Source of the DNA: Iris pallida
Taxonomy: Eukaryota > Streptophyta > Magnoliopsida > Asparagales > Iridaceae
Direction: 5' to 3'
Length of the DNA stretch: 64,000 nt
Assembly (NCBI GenBank): GCA_029216955.1
Contig: JANAVB010029819.1
Span: 34,914,861-34,978,860 of the forward strand
The notes under the pieces were generated by a model. The model was given only the letters and a program-made list of their open reading frames with translations, was not told the DNA's origin and did no database searches. Positions 11,711 to 22,878 of the stretch are shown here, one piece after another; within the stretch, counting starts at the first letter, position 1; the number at the start of each line of letters is the position of its first letter. The translations under genes and the position numbers were made by a program.

Positions 11711-14637
11711 TGTCACGCCCCAGAACCAGAATACTGGAGAGCGGGGGAATAACTCAGCCAGCTACGTATTACGGGTAGATGAATACCGTATAATATGATC
11801 AATGCTGTCTAACCAGACGAGGGGGTGCATACTACATAAAGGTCTTACTATGGTCATTTTGCATCTATTGTCTCAATCATTCAAATAAGAAACAGTAATA
11901 CAGAACATGTAAGATAAAGCAGTAAGGCGTCCCAAACGCTCAGTCAGAATGTTCTGGAAATCTGGCTTTATAAAACATAGCCAGATAGTATAGTAAGGTA
12001 TACACAATTGTTATCAGCTGCAGTCTGACTTAATTACAATCATACAAAAGTAAGTACAAGACAATCCGACTAACATGTCGGTGCCAAACGGCTAAGAATA
12101 AAGGTAAATAACAAAACGAGCGGTGAAGTAAGGAACCCACTCGAGTCCTCCTGCGATCATCCCTCTAGTATTGACCATCTTGGAGGTAGAAGTAAGCTGG
12201 ATCCTCGGGGACCGGCTCTAAATCTGGCCATGCAAAACCAGAGAGGTTAGACCTCTAATAGCAAGTACCACAAGGAAGGACGATATGAAGGACTAAACCA
12301 GTAAGTAAAAGAATATAATAATAGATCTCTGCTTGCTACAAGGATTTACATCACATCACGACACTTCGAACCAACCTCCCAACCAAACAAGGACAGAAGT
12401 TGGCCCGTCATGTCCTGACATTCTGATTATCTCAGTTAGGTAACAGAGTAGTACAGTACACAAACAAATCATCTTGAACGGCCAATCAAATTCTACGGCT
12501 TGCTATTGTGAGTCCCAAGTTATCCTGGAATAATGCAATAAAGATTCCTCAGTTCTTACTATGTGCGAGCAAGGCTAGTCTATCCAGTCAATCATGTGCG
12601 CCAATCATGTAGTTAGACGAGTCCCAGCGGGACGCCCGCCGTTATAGCATGTACAATAATATAAGCAGATACTGTTCCCTGCCCGTGTGACAGATTTACA
12701 GTATCTGTGGGAACCAGCCGGCCCGTCGGGCACTTAATAGTCCCAAGGGGGCTGCCATGTAAGAACTCGGGAATCCATTCTCTCCATGCCATCATTATTT
12801 TATTTAACTTAATAGTCTCTACGTTGAGTGAAGTTCCATGTCGTGGATCATGGTCGTTCAAATGAGTACTTTCGTACGGGGTACGATATGCGCAACTCTA
12901 CAACGATACCCGTACGGCTAGGTTGTAGGTTTTACATAGCGTGATGCACCAATCAAATTAACCACGGAATAATCATGCCTTGACCATAAAATACACATGC
13001 TGTCTTTGTAAGATAAATAGATAATTTAATAATAAATAATTACTTTGAAGCCTGCATGTGCCTGTATGCCAATATTCGAGATCGGCTAATCGAGTATAAT
13101 AGTTCATTACATGAACGTGTCTCATTCATTCAATTCAATAAGACGACTAGCCAGTCTCTTAGTTCCAACTAGGAACGCATGATCAATTATTAGTCAATGT
13201 CACAATCATTATCAATGTTGACAAGGCATGAAAGTCAATTAGTATTACATGGGGTCGAGCCTATAACTCCTCAGAGTTAAGTTCTAGTCATACTGGGTAT
13301 CCATGGATCAATCAAGACACATGACACATTCCACATAACAATCTGTATTAACAATATTAACATATCATGATTTATCAAGAAATTCACGCAAAAAGGCGTA
13401 AGGATATAATAGAAGAATTATCATGCCATCATTAAATGAATATGTTGAGGAATAAATAAAAACACCCATGTCAGGAAGTCACGCCAACAAGTCTATGCTA
13501 AGGCCAAAAGTCACACAAGAGGTCTATGCTTAAGACCAACAAGTCACGCTAAGTCTAGCTGGGGTGAGCGTAGAAATTGGGCGTGAACAGTGAGCGTGAA
13601 AAGTGATACACGCTGGCAAGCGTGAGCATAAAAAGTCACGCAAGCAAGCACAGCGTGAGCGTGAAGGAAAAATCCACGCACGCACAAGAGAGCGTGACTA
13701 AAAATCCACGCACTCATGGAAGTGTGCGTGACTAAAAATACACGTAGACTCGTGGATGTGTGCGTGACTAAAAATACACGCACGCTCATGAGAACGTGAG
13801 CGTGACTAAAAATACACGCACGCTCATGAGAACGTGAGCGTGACTAAAAATACACGCACGCTCATGAGAACGTGAACGTGACTAAAAATACACGCTAACA
13901 TGTAAGAACATGAGCGTGTCTCAAAATCCACGCAGACACGTAAAGACGTGTGCGTGACTGGGCTGATATTTTACGCGAGCACGTAAGAACGTGTGCGTGC
14001 ACATCTCCCGAACTCCAAGTCCTATGGAGCCTTCGTTCCAGCCAGAAAATGAAGTTCCCAGCCAGAAACACGCTAAGTTGGGAGGACCAAAAACCCATGA
14101 ACAGCCGAAATACAATAACTTAGATCTAGGAAAAACCAGCCACAGAAATCAAAAACGTTAAGAACTAATCTCTCTCAGAATCATGAGAGGAAGGGAAATG
14201 AACCACAAAAATGGTTCTCCAAGCAAGAAGCAAGATTGCACTTGCCTTCTCCTGCTGCTGGTAGGTGGTGGAGAGTAATGAGAGGAAGAAGAAGAAGTAA
14301 TGGTGAGAATGAAGTAATGAGGAGAGAGAATGGAGAGGGTGGCTTTAAATAGAGGAAGTGGTGGTAGGTGGGAGTTAATGGGCCGGGTCTGTGGGGGTTC
14401 GGCCAAGGCCAACCCGAAGGTAAACAGAAGAAGGTAAAAGCAGAAAATAAATGCAGGAATAAAATACAGGTAATAAAATTACAGGAAATTAATTAACATG
14501 AAAATTAAAGAGCAGATAATTAATTAACATGAAAATTTAAGGGAATTTAAATACAAACTAATACATGATAAATACTAAACAAATACTCATGAGTTGTATA
14601 TGTATAAAAATATGCATTCCGGGAACGGAGAGTGACA
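11711..14637 (-). repeat. Inner element 5' LTR
   Basis: It runs from TGTCACGCCC at 11711 to AGTGACA at 14637 on the plus strand and mirrors 3592-6517 through its whole length. In element sense it would supply the promoter. I did not place a TATA box with confidence. Confidence 0.95.
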
Positions 14638-14642
14638 GTAGG
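14638..14642. repeat. Target-site duplication GTAGG, right copy
   Basis: These five bases match 3587-3591 exactly and restore the outer element's interior when the nested insertion is removed. Confidence 0.95.
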
Positions 14643-15400
14643 CTAGTCTAGGTCTTATATGTGAAGTTTGTTGGGAGGTAACAACTAGTATTATACTCCG
14701 AATATCTAAGTCACGGTAATGGGCATCCAATGATCTAGAATAGAAGGTGGGAGTTCAAGACGTGACAATTGATGCAAAAAATTAAGAAGATCAAGTTAAC
14801 GCATGGAATAAAATTAATTAGGAATCCAGTAAATAATTTAGGAACACAGCCCTAGAGATAGATAGGCTACTAGATGAATATAGTTAGGGTTCGATCAAAT
14901 CAAGGGTCAAGGTTAGAAGGTCTCAATAAAGTCTTGATTTGAGGAAATGTCAAGTAAGTCAGGTTTGGGATACAGTCGCATAGTTTGGTAGAAAGAGTTT
15001 AATGCAGAAATAGAGGGGACAGTTCATTTCAAGGAAAAGCAATTTGCAAGAGAATTAGATGGCAAGAAACAGATGAGAGTTTTTTCATAAATGTGATTGA
15101 GTACCTTAAAATAAAAGATATTAATCTAATACAAAGAAATTAAAATCAACAACTACAAAAATTTCAAAACCATCAACTAACACCAGGATTCAAAGTTCTA
15201 CAGTGAATCCTCCCAAATCAAATTCAATCAAGGAAAAAGGAGTTTAAATCATAATTCAAAATGAGATTCTCAAGGGTCATCCCCGGAATCTCTCAAGGTA
15301 TCCTAACAATGATTGAGTATCCTCTCTTACTAAACCTATTCCTCAAATCCTATCACAGGCTGTAGTGATACTCTAGTTCGAATACTACTACATAAACTCG
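14643..15400 (-). other. Non-coding interior of the outer element, 5' part
   Basis: The sequence is AT-rich with no credible reading frame. The first 110 bases are a diverged copy of about 2445-2565. This is where gag would begin in a coding relative, and nothing gag-like is present. Confidence 0.6.
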
Positions 15401-15417
15401 ACCTGCATGGGCCACCA
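15401..15417 (-). other. Primer-binding site for tRNA-Ile(AAU), outer element
   Basis: The 17 bases ACCTGCATGGGCCACCA are the same as at 11686-11702. They lie 9 nt inside the LTR that starts at 15427. Confidence 0.85.
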
Positions 15418-16731
15418 CTAAAAACGTGTCACGACCCGCACCCTAGAGTAAGGGCACGAGAAGTGGGTACGTCCAGCCTACGCCGCAGTGTCGGCGGTAG
15501 AACGCTGTCCTAGGTCAATCATCTAACAATATAAAGGTACCTGTACAGTATATACTCTCCGAATGGAGGTGACATAACAAAAATATATCTCAATCACATC
15601 TAGGATAGAAGAATGAAAGATAGATAGATAGACAGATGGTAACTCAAGAGACAGTACAATAGATACAATAAGTCTAAGTGTCTAGTATAACATAACGTCC
15701 AGAATGTCAACTCATAATACAAATAAGTCTAAGAGTCTATATATCTCAACATCTCAAAATACAACTCAGATGTGAGACAAAATGATAATACAGAAAAGAC
15801 TGTCTAGCTAAGCTAGCCTAGACTACTGGGACAACATCCTCAGCTGCAGGTAGATCCTGCTGAGGGTCCACAACATAAGTATCATCTAGTCCTGCTCCAT
15901 AATAGGTAGACACCAGGGCCTCATCCTCATCCTCTGTAATATTTTCAACAGGTCCAGTCAGGACAGGAACGAGCACAATACATCTCACGCAGTGCATAGT
16001 ATGATAGGAAATATAAAGCATGTAATAGAGTAAAATACAAGAACTGCTGAAGGAAGATACATGTAGTAAAAGAGATAGCTGTAAAGGAAATATCTACTGT
16101 ATATAGAGAACTGTAAGTGGCTAGTGATGTAGAGTACAAGATAGGCATGTGAATGGCTAAAATTTATACATGATTACACTACAGAGTTTGCACATGATTA
16201 CACTACTTTAGAATTATTCACATGTCTACTTCTACTCCCCCGTTTTCCCAATCAATACACAAGGATCCATTCATGTTACGTTAAGATTCGTGATAAGCCC
16301 ATAATTGGGTAATACGTGAGTGATTCATGAAGATTCATGAAGGCTCGGTGATCATGAGAGTACATGAGTCACTAGCTGATACATGAAGATACATGATAAT
16401 AGAAGCATGAGATACATGATGTAAGTGAAACACACGTGACAAAAGTATCTGATGCTCCCGAGGGGGATAACATCTCATGAAAAGATCCATATAGTACCAA
16501 TCCGTGATAACAATCGTGTCAGCATCAAGTAAAGTAATCTAGAGCAAGAATATAAATCCTGGTAAGTATGAAACGGTCAGAGAATGTACTCGCCTGATAA
16601 CTGAATGTCTGAAGAGGCTATACTGTCTGAGGAGAGGTGTATGGCTCCTAATCAGAGCAATACAAGTTACAATATATCCACAATGGTAAAAATAGAGTAT
16701 ACAATGCATACTACATGATTCTAGGTCAATC

Positions 16732-17165
16732 TGGTCAAGTCAACTCTTGGTCAACTCAACAGTCAAACTAGGTCACAGGAAGTCATACTAGGTCACAGGG
16801 AATCAAACTAAGTCAAATAAAGTCAAACAAGGTCAAACAAGTCAAGGTTAGTCAAATCTAGGTTAAAGTCAACTCTTGGTCAACATTCTAGTCAAATACT
16901 AGTCAACATGATCAATCTGGGTCAAGTCTAGGTCAAACTTAGACCAACTAAGGTTTTGGTCAAACAAAGACTAGCCAGTAAGGTAATTAGGTCAAACAAA
17001 GACTAGTCAATAAGGTAATTGGGTCAAACATGGTCAGACTAGTTAAACTAGTCATTTTTAGGTCATTTAGGTCATGGTTTGACCAATAGTTGACTTTAGT
17101 CAACCATGGTCAACAAGGGTCAACTTGCTAGTCAACCTAGGTCTACTAAGCCTATTGGTCAACTC
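16732..17165 (-). promoter_or_regulatory. Dense GTCAA (W-box core TTGAC) block in the outer LTR
   Basis: I count about two dozen GTCAA words in about 435 bp. On the minus strand, which is element sense, they read TTGAC, the core of WRKY-bound W-boxes. Spacing is irregular (often 10-25 bp), as if a short unit had multiplied and drifted. That WRKY factors act here is inference. Confidence 0.5.
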
Positions 17166-17219
17166 CAAACTCACTAACCATAGACCATAGGCCATAGGCC
17201 CATGTATCTAGGACACTAG

Positions 17220-17534
17220 TAGATACATATAGGTATCTATATATATATACAATAGATACATACACTATCTACACCATATATATATATTCATAGGCCATAA
17301 TATATATATACATATCTACAATATATATACAATATATATACCCCACTATGTATACCATATAACCAAATATATAAAATACTATACATATACTCACTATATA
17401 TAACATATATATATATACATATATATAAATAGCTAACATATATACATATATATACATTTTCATATATATATATAAGCCCATATATATATACCCTCAACTA
17501 TATATACACCAATGTATATAGTTGTATATAATAT

Positions 17535-17597
<63 letters not shown>

Positions 17598-17705
17598 GGA
17601 AATAGAGAGAGGGATGGAAATGAGAGAGTGTAATAGAGTGAGAGAGAGAGTGAGATAGAGTGAAAGAGAGAGGGGGATAGAGAACAGTGAGAGAGAGAGA
17701 GAGTG
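17220..17705. repeat. AT and GA microsatellites in the outer LTR
   Basis: Interrupted TATATACA repeats run to about 17530. A pure (AT)n tract follows at about 17540-17580, then GAGAGA and GAGATAGAG repeats to about 17705. The left LTR begins the window inside the same tract. Confidence 0.9.
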
Positions 17706-19695
17706 ACTGCTAGACTGGACAGGAAAGGGGAGGTGTGTTCCAGTTTCCTGGAACCAGGAAACAGCACCCACACAACACACACAAATGCACACACACACAC
17801 ACCTACATATATACATACATGTATATACACATGTATATACATGTATACACCCTAAAATCCCACCTACACACTCACATACACATATACTACCTATACATAC
17901 ACTGAAAATACACATATACATGTATAAATCATAATAAAAATAGATTTGAAATTCGAATTTGAAAAACTGGGAATATCCCAAATTCTGGAATAATAGCACT
18001 GTGCATAGGTAAACATGGTAAACCCATGTACACACACAAAACCGAGCTAAGGCTCGAACCTAAAGGTTGGTAACTAATGCCCCAAGTGTCCTCTAGTGTC
18101 TAGGGGGCCTGTCACGACACCACGACACGAAATAATGTGTCCAATCACTCAAAAACCCAATCGGGTAAATCCTGATACGCACACGCGTACACAGCATCGT
18201 GCACACGTTCCTCACGCTCGTGGACACACCACGAGACACGACACGTCTCGTGGTCATGCACGCGTGTAGCCCACATATAGGGCTACACGATAGACACACT
18301 GTTACGTGTCCATGTGGTGTCTAGACACGACACGAAGGCCGTGTCCAAGTGGGAAAACTGGGTCTGTACGTGCGTGCACTGTCAGTGCGTGTCCAGTACG
18401 TGGGTGATTGCGTGTCCGATACAAAACGAGACACTGTGAAACTTTGGGGGCATGTTCGCAGATATTGCCCCCGTGTCCATGTCAAATTGTACGTGTCCTA
18501 GTGCTCTGTACAGTGAGCACGAAGAGCGTGGTAGCAGGGAACGCACGCGAGCCTCGTGCAGTGAGTTCGTGTCCATTTTGGACACGGACACAGTATGGAA
18601 ACGTGCTCAGTCATGGTGTTTCGTGATCAGCATGCCAAGGGCTACCAAAATATATAATTTGTTTTACATTTTAACAAAATCAAATCCTTTGTGGCATTTC
18701 ATCAAACAAGGGTTTATAGCCTAGGATACGTGTTCGATACGGACACCAAACCAACTCTAAATCCTACCAAACTTGACCCACAGTTAGGGTAGTCCTATAT
18801 GCATGCATTTATGAAGAAAAAATAGAGTTTTAACTAAGTTTGAGGGCATTTACCTATTTGTGCAATTCCAAGGAAAATCAATAAAGAGGGGTGTGCTTCC
18901 TTCCACTTTGTGATGTCCAAAGCTTCCAAATTCTGGATTGCTAGCCTCCCTTAGCACCCTTGATGTTGTAGGGTCCCAATGCAAAAGACTAGAGTGAATT
19001 TGGATCAAAATTGATCAAGTTGTGTAGGTTTGAAGGAATAGGATTTTTCTAGGATTAAAATTCATGTAAAAATGTTCATGAATGATTTGATGGGATTATA
19101 TAGGATGTGTGGCTGCTAGGGGGGGTGTCTTGGCCGGCCATGGCAGGGGGGGTGTCCTTGGGTTTCTTCTAGGTTAAGGCAAAGACTTTGGTGTAAAAGT
19201 CTTGATATTTTGAGTAATTAAAGCAAAATATCCATAAAGGCATCCTAAGATATTTATACCACTTTAACCCATGACTAATTATCCATCCTAAAGCTTCTAG
19301 GTTAGTAGCTAACCTCTAGATTAGTGCTAAACTAGGTTAGGGACTAACATGACACTAATCAATAATTAAATAATAATAAAAACACATAAATCCAAATAAT
19401 TCCAAATAAATCCTAGAAAATTACCAAAATACCCTTTAGGCTAAAAAGCCCTAATTTGATGTTCTAAACCTATGGCTAGGCTCACATGATCATGGTTAGT
19501 CTCTAGGTTATGAAATCTCTAGGGTTTACACTAGGGTTATAATAGTAAGTCACAAAGTCATAAGTCATGACTTAGAAAATGGTTTTAACTAACTAAAAAT
19601 CACCAAAAATCATATCATGACTATAATACCATTAATAAATAATAAAAATAATAATTTTTCAAAAATACTCCAATTTCAGAAAATTGGGTGTTACA

Positions 19696-22200
19696 AACAG
19701 TTTTTATGGTTTCGAACCAAAACTGTTCACTTCGTTGACGAAGTCTATCATTTTCATATTAGCAGTTCCGTGACAATTGTGTCACAACTGTCATTTTGCG
19801 TACGAATTATACCTTTCGACGATAGTTCCGTGGCGTTGCGCCACAACTGACTACTTTACGTACGAAGTCATATTTCACAAGTCTCATGCACATATGTACG
19901 CTTTGTTACAGTTATCAATATGTTCCGGTCTGTGCATTTAATGCACGCCTCGCTATAGTATTTCAACATTCTATGACTTAGTGTTCAATTTTCTATGGCT
20001 TGTGCATTTGATGCACACCTCGATAAAATCCTTCAATGTTTTATGACTTAGTGTTCATCCCCCTCTGACTCGTGCACTGAGGCATGTCTCGATAGAGTAT
20101 TCAATGTTCTACGACTCGTCCCTTGAGGCACTCGCTGATACGATGATTCGATATTCTATGGCTTGTGCACTAATGCACTCGTCGATTAATGATTCGATGT
20201 TATATTTCGACTTGTGCGCATTGATGCACATTTTGCTTCAGTTATTCAACGTTATATCTTGTTCAACATACACTATGACTTCTATTTGTTCGACCAACGC
20301 ACATGGAATCCATGAAATTGTACAGCATACAATAGTACATATTATTAAGGCATGACGGGGTAGGAAAGAAGGGTCAGAGTCCTCCTACTTTTGCCGATTC
20401 GTCTATCGTTTTGTCGAGCCGATGTAGCTCAATTCGTTAACTTCGTTGCACGATTATCTCATCGAACTTAACCATTCGAGCACTTCGTGTTCTTTTGAAC
20501 TATCCGACTGCTTCGACCTACCGCATATGCCTCAGCCCGTTGTAATGTGATACTTTGATCTTCGTCGGATTCCATTACAAATAAGTCAAAATGTCGACCC
20601 AAACATGTCTATGTTTTCTGAAGCTTCAAACCTGGAAGTGTCAACAGATGCTTATCGGTATAGATAGGACAATATTTGTATCCGATTTTTTTTTGTAATA
20701 ATCGAATCTGATTGATATTCGAATGAATGTCTCTTTTGACACTTCGAATTCATATCCTAGTTTAGCGAATATCGGATAATATCCGATCTGATCAGCTAAA
20801 AAAATTGAATGCTATTATTCAAATATCTGAAATCCAAAATATTAGAAATTTAGTTATTATCCAAATATCCGAAAATCAAATTCAATTACTCTATTTGAGC
20901 CATTTTGTCTTCCGTTGAGAATTCCAAAAATGCTCAACTGATCTGCTTTACATATTGCTCTATATGAGCCCTTTCATCTTTTGTTGTAAATTATAATTAA
21001 TATATATTACTATTATATATACATTATATTAAAATATAGAGGTAGAGAAGTGTAATAAATGAATTGAATTATGTAAAACTCGGTTGAGAATAAAATCATT
21101 TATCTTCTCTAGTAATTAATATAACATATACATTATACTAATATATATATATGCCAGATATACGAATTTGATATCCTATCCGATATTCGAAATTTGCAAT
21201 TTAAAGTCGGATGGGATATTAATGGATTTGAATACCTTAATATCCGAACTCGTATCCCAATAAAGATAATATCCAAAAAATATTTGGATATGCGAATCTG
21301 ATATTTGAATAATATCGGAAAGTTCAGATTCGAATTTTCGACTATCCATTGACAGGCCTATTCAAACCTCCGTTAAGAACATATTTGGTAAACAAGTACC
21401 GGACATGAATCTAAAGATTTCATAGATTTGAAGTCAAATCTATGGGATCCTATGTTTAGTTAGACCCTGGATTTGGAAAATGGATAATGATTACTTTCCA
21501 AATAAAAAACTAGGATTTGGAGGCTATGCAACATCCTCCTCTCCAATCTGAATTTGGAAAAGGAGAAAGTTGAATTTGATTTTTTTTTTTTAATACGATT
21601 TTATTGTTCTATTAACTATTTATTTAATACTAATAAATAATTAATTAACTAATAACTTAATTAATATTTAGTTAATATTTTATATAAGAAAATTTTATTC
21701 TTAATTCGTATAAATATAAAATATTTAAATATATAATACTACTATGTAATTATAAATTTAACTAGATATAAATTAGTATGAACTATTATATTATTATGTA
21801 ATTAATAATAATTTAAAATTTAAATAATTTATTAATATTTAAATTAATTAATTAATTTTGGGTAAACAAGGAGTGGACTTGAATTAGGAGAAAGCTCACT
21901 AAGACAACTTCACTATGATTAATTTTCAAAACAATATATATTTGAATTGTGTATGTCATTGGTTATTATCATCTCTAAAATGAGGTGGTGTTGCCCCTAA
22001 CAACCGACGTCCCTGAAAGTATTTTGCGCTGTCAATAACACTAGTCTTACATATACCAGTCAGTTATTCGTAGTGGGACATTCTTGAACAGACCACCCAT
22101 GGCCAGAGAATCTCTGATTAGTTCGACTACAGAAACTCAAATAAGAACTCGAAATAAGAACTTCGGTTTCTATTGCCCGAGTTTCCAAATCTAAGAACTC
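19696..22200. other. Intergenic flank with degenerate repeats, no gene
   Basis: Positions 19915-20260 hold a degenerate tandem array of about 60-65 bp units, marked by GTGCATTTGATGCAC-like palindromes followed by CTCG and ATTCGATGTTCTATG. Positions 20640-21360 are rich in ATATCCGAATCTGATATTCG-like words and look like a decayed repeat element. Positions 21580-21860 start with a T run and are extremely AT-rich. I found no credible open frame or RNA gene. Confidence 0.6.
19915..20260. repeat. Degenerate tandem array with short palindromes
   Basis: Units read like TGTGCATTTGATGCACACCTCGATA then a spacer ending TTCTATGACTTAG. At least five units can be lined up by eye. GTGCAT/ATGCAC arms within each unit could form small hairpins. 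Confidence 0.6.
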
Positions 22201-22878
22201 ACGAGTACCTTTCGGGATTTTGATCTCTGATTGTGGCTAATGTTTTTGCACAGAGTCAATGCACCTGGGGAATCTATTTCCTCCAACTTCATCAATCTCA
22301 ATGTCTGCATCCTGCTTCAATTGAAATCCCAACCTAGAACAGTACCAACGTCCACTGTACGGACCATTTGCGTTGAAATGATACAAAAATCAAGGATATA
22401 TAACTCGTACATGTTTTTTTTTTTAAATCTCGGACGCTCTTGTACACAGTTACACTGGGCAATGCTAGAATACACAATAGGTACATCCATTAATGCCTCA
22501 GACAAAGTTATGGAGATGATGGCAGAAGAGCTGTGGAAATCCATAATAGTGATAATTTCCATTTTCCTTCTCCAAACATAGATGCCATCCACCAAAACAC
22601 CTTCTAAGCGCAACCACGCTTTCAGTTTCATCCTGAGATGGCAAATTGGGCAGGTCTTCCTGGATGCCTCTTGCTATTAACCTTGCCAAAGGCAAGCTCG
22701 GGATCTCCAGCAAGAATGGTCGCCTCCGACTTGCAGCAAGGAAAAACCACCACACAACTTTTGAGTTTCTCTTCTCGCCTCGCCTCGCCTCGCCTCGCCT
22801 CCCATCTGTCGTTGACTTCTTGAAGATGCTGAAAGAAGTCTCTCTTTCATTTAAGGAATTTGAAGGACCCTAAATCTC
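22201..22878 (-). other. Probable 3' untranslated region and downstream flank of the host gene
   Basis: This stretch lies directly downstream of the host stop codon. It holds a (CGCCT)n block at about 22772-22800 and a T run near 22415-22428. The 85-codon minus frame at 22498-22755 is open, but I recognise nothing in it and a second frame beside it is equally open, so I do not call it a gene. I could not fix a polyadenylation site. Confidence 0.4.

Larger units (their letters stand above)
3592..14637 (-). mobile_element. Inner Ty3/gypsy chromovirus (Tekay/Del-like), full length but defective
   Basis: Two LTRs of about 2.93 kb (3592-6517 and 11711-14637) flank about 5.2 kb of interior. A PBS lies at the right end and a PPT at the left, and the whole is bounded by the GTAGG duplication. 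The minus-strand order is gag, protease, reverse transcriptase, RNase H, integrase, then a chromodomain-like tail, which is the chromovirus order. The LTRs differ by roughly 2-3% by eye (9 differences in the first 300 bp, mostly transitions), so insertion is fairly recent. Pol carries several stops and two frameshifts, so this copy cannot be autonomous. The Tekay/Del assignment is inferred from the long LTRs, the ending of pol and the TGTAACA-type relatives. Confidence 0.92.
1..19695 (-). mobile_element. Outer LARD-like LTR retrotransposon, interrupted by a nested chromovirus
   Basis: The ends of this element are read from repeated sequence. Positions 1-2132 are a near copy of about 17560-19695, and both copies end ...GGTGTTACA. 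The right LTR starts with TGTCACGACC at 15427, just beside a primer-binding site at 15401-15417, and the left LTR is followed by a polypurine tract on the minus strand. The element therefore reads on the minus strand, with its 5' LTR on the right. Its own interior is only 2133-3591 plus 14638-15426, about 2.25 kb once the nested element is removed. I see no gag or pol reading frame there. Large LTRs with a non-coding interior fit the LARD class of non-autonomous elements. The left target duplication lies outside the window; bases AACAG follow the right end. Confidence is high for the LTR pair and moderate for the LARD label. Confidence 0.85.
15427..19695 (-). repeat. Outer element 5' LTR, about 4.27 kb
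   Basis: It starts TGTCACGACC and ends GGTGTTACA on the plus strand. Its right half is matched by 1-2132; its left half has no partner in the window because the other LTR is clipped. It holds a GTCAA-rich block (16732-17165), AT microsatellites (17220-17580), GA-rich repeats (17580-17705) and a GACACG/ACGTGTC-rich block (18100-18620). The 191-codon frame at 17460-18035 comes from the TA, GAGA and TGTG repeats and is not a gene. Confidence 0.85.

Noticed and set aside
13544..13789. 81-codon minus-strand frame with VFLVTHTSTS repeats
   Set aside because: It is a product of the 38-bp tandem repeats in the LTR and has no independent support.
17460..18035. 191-codon minus-strand frame in the outer LTR
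   Set aside because: The translation is a run of repeats (IYIYIY, SLSLSL, CVCVC) made by microsatellites.
22498..22755. 85-codon minus-strand frame downstream of the host stop
   Set aside because: It is open but unrecognised. An overlapping frame is equally open and no splice link to a gene is visible, so it is most likely 3' UTR or flank.
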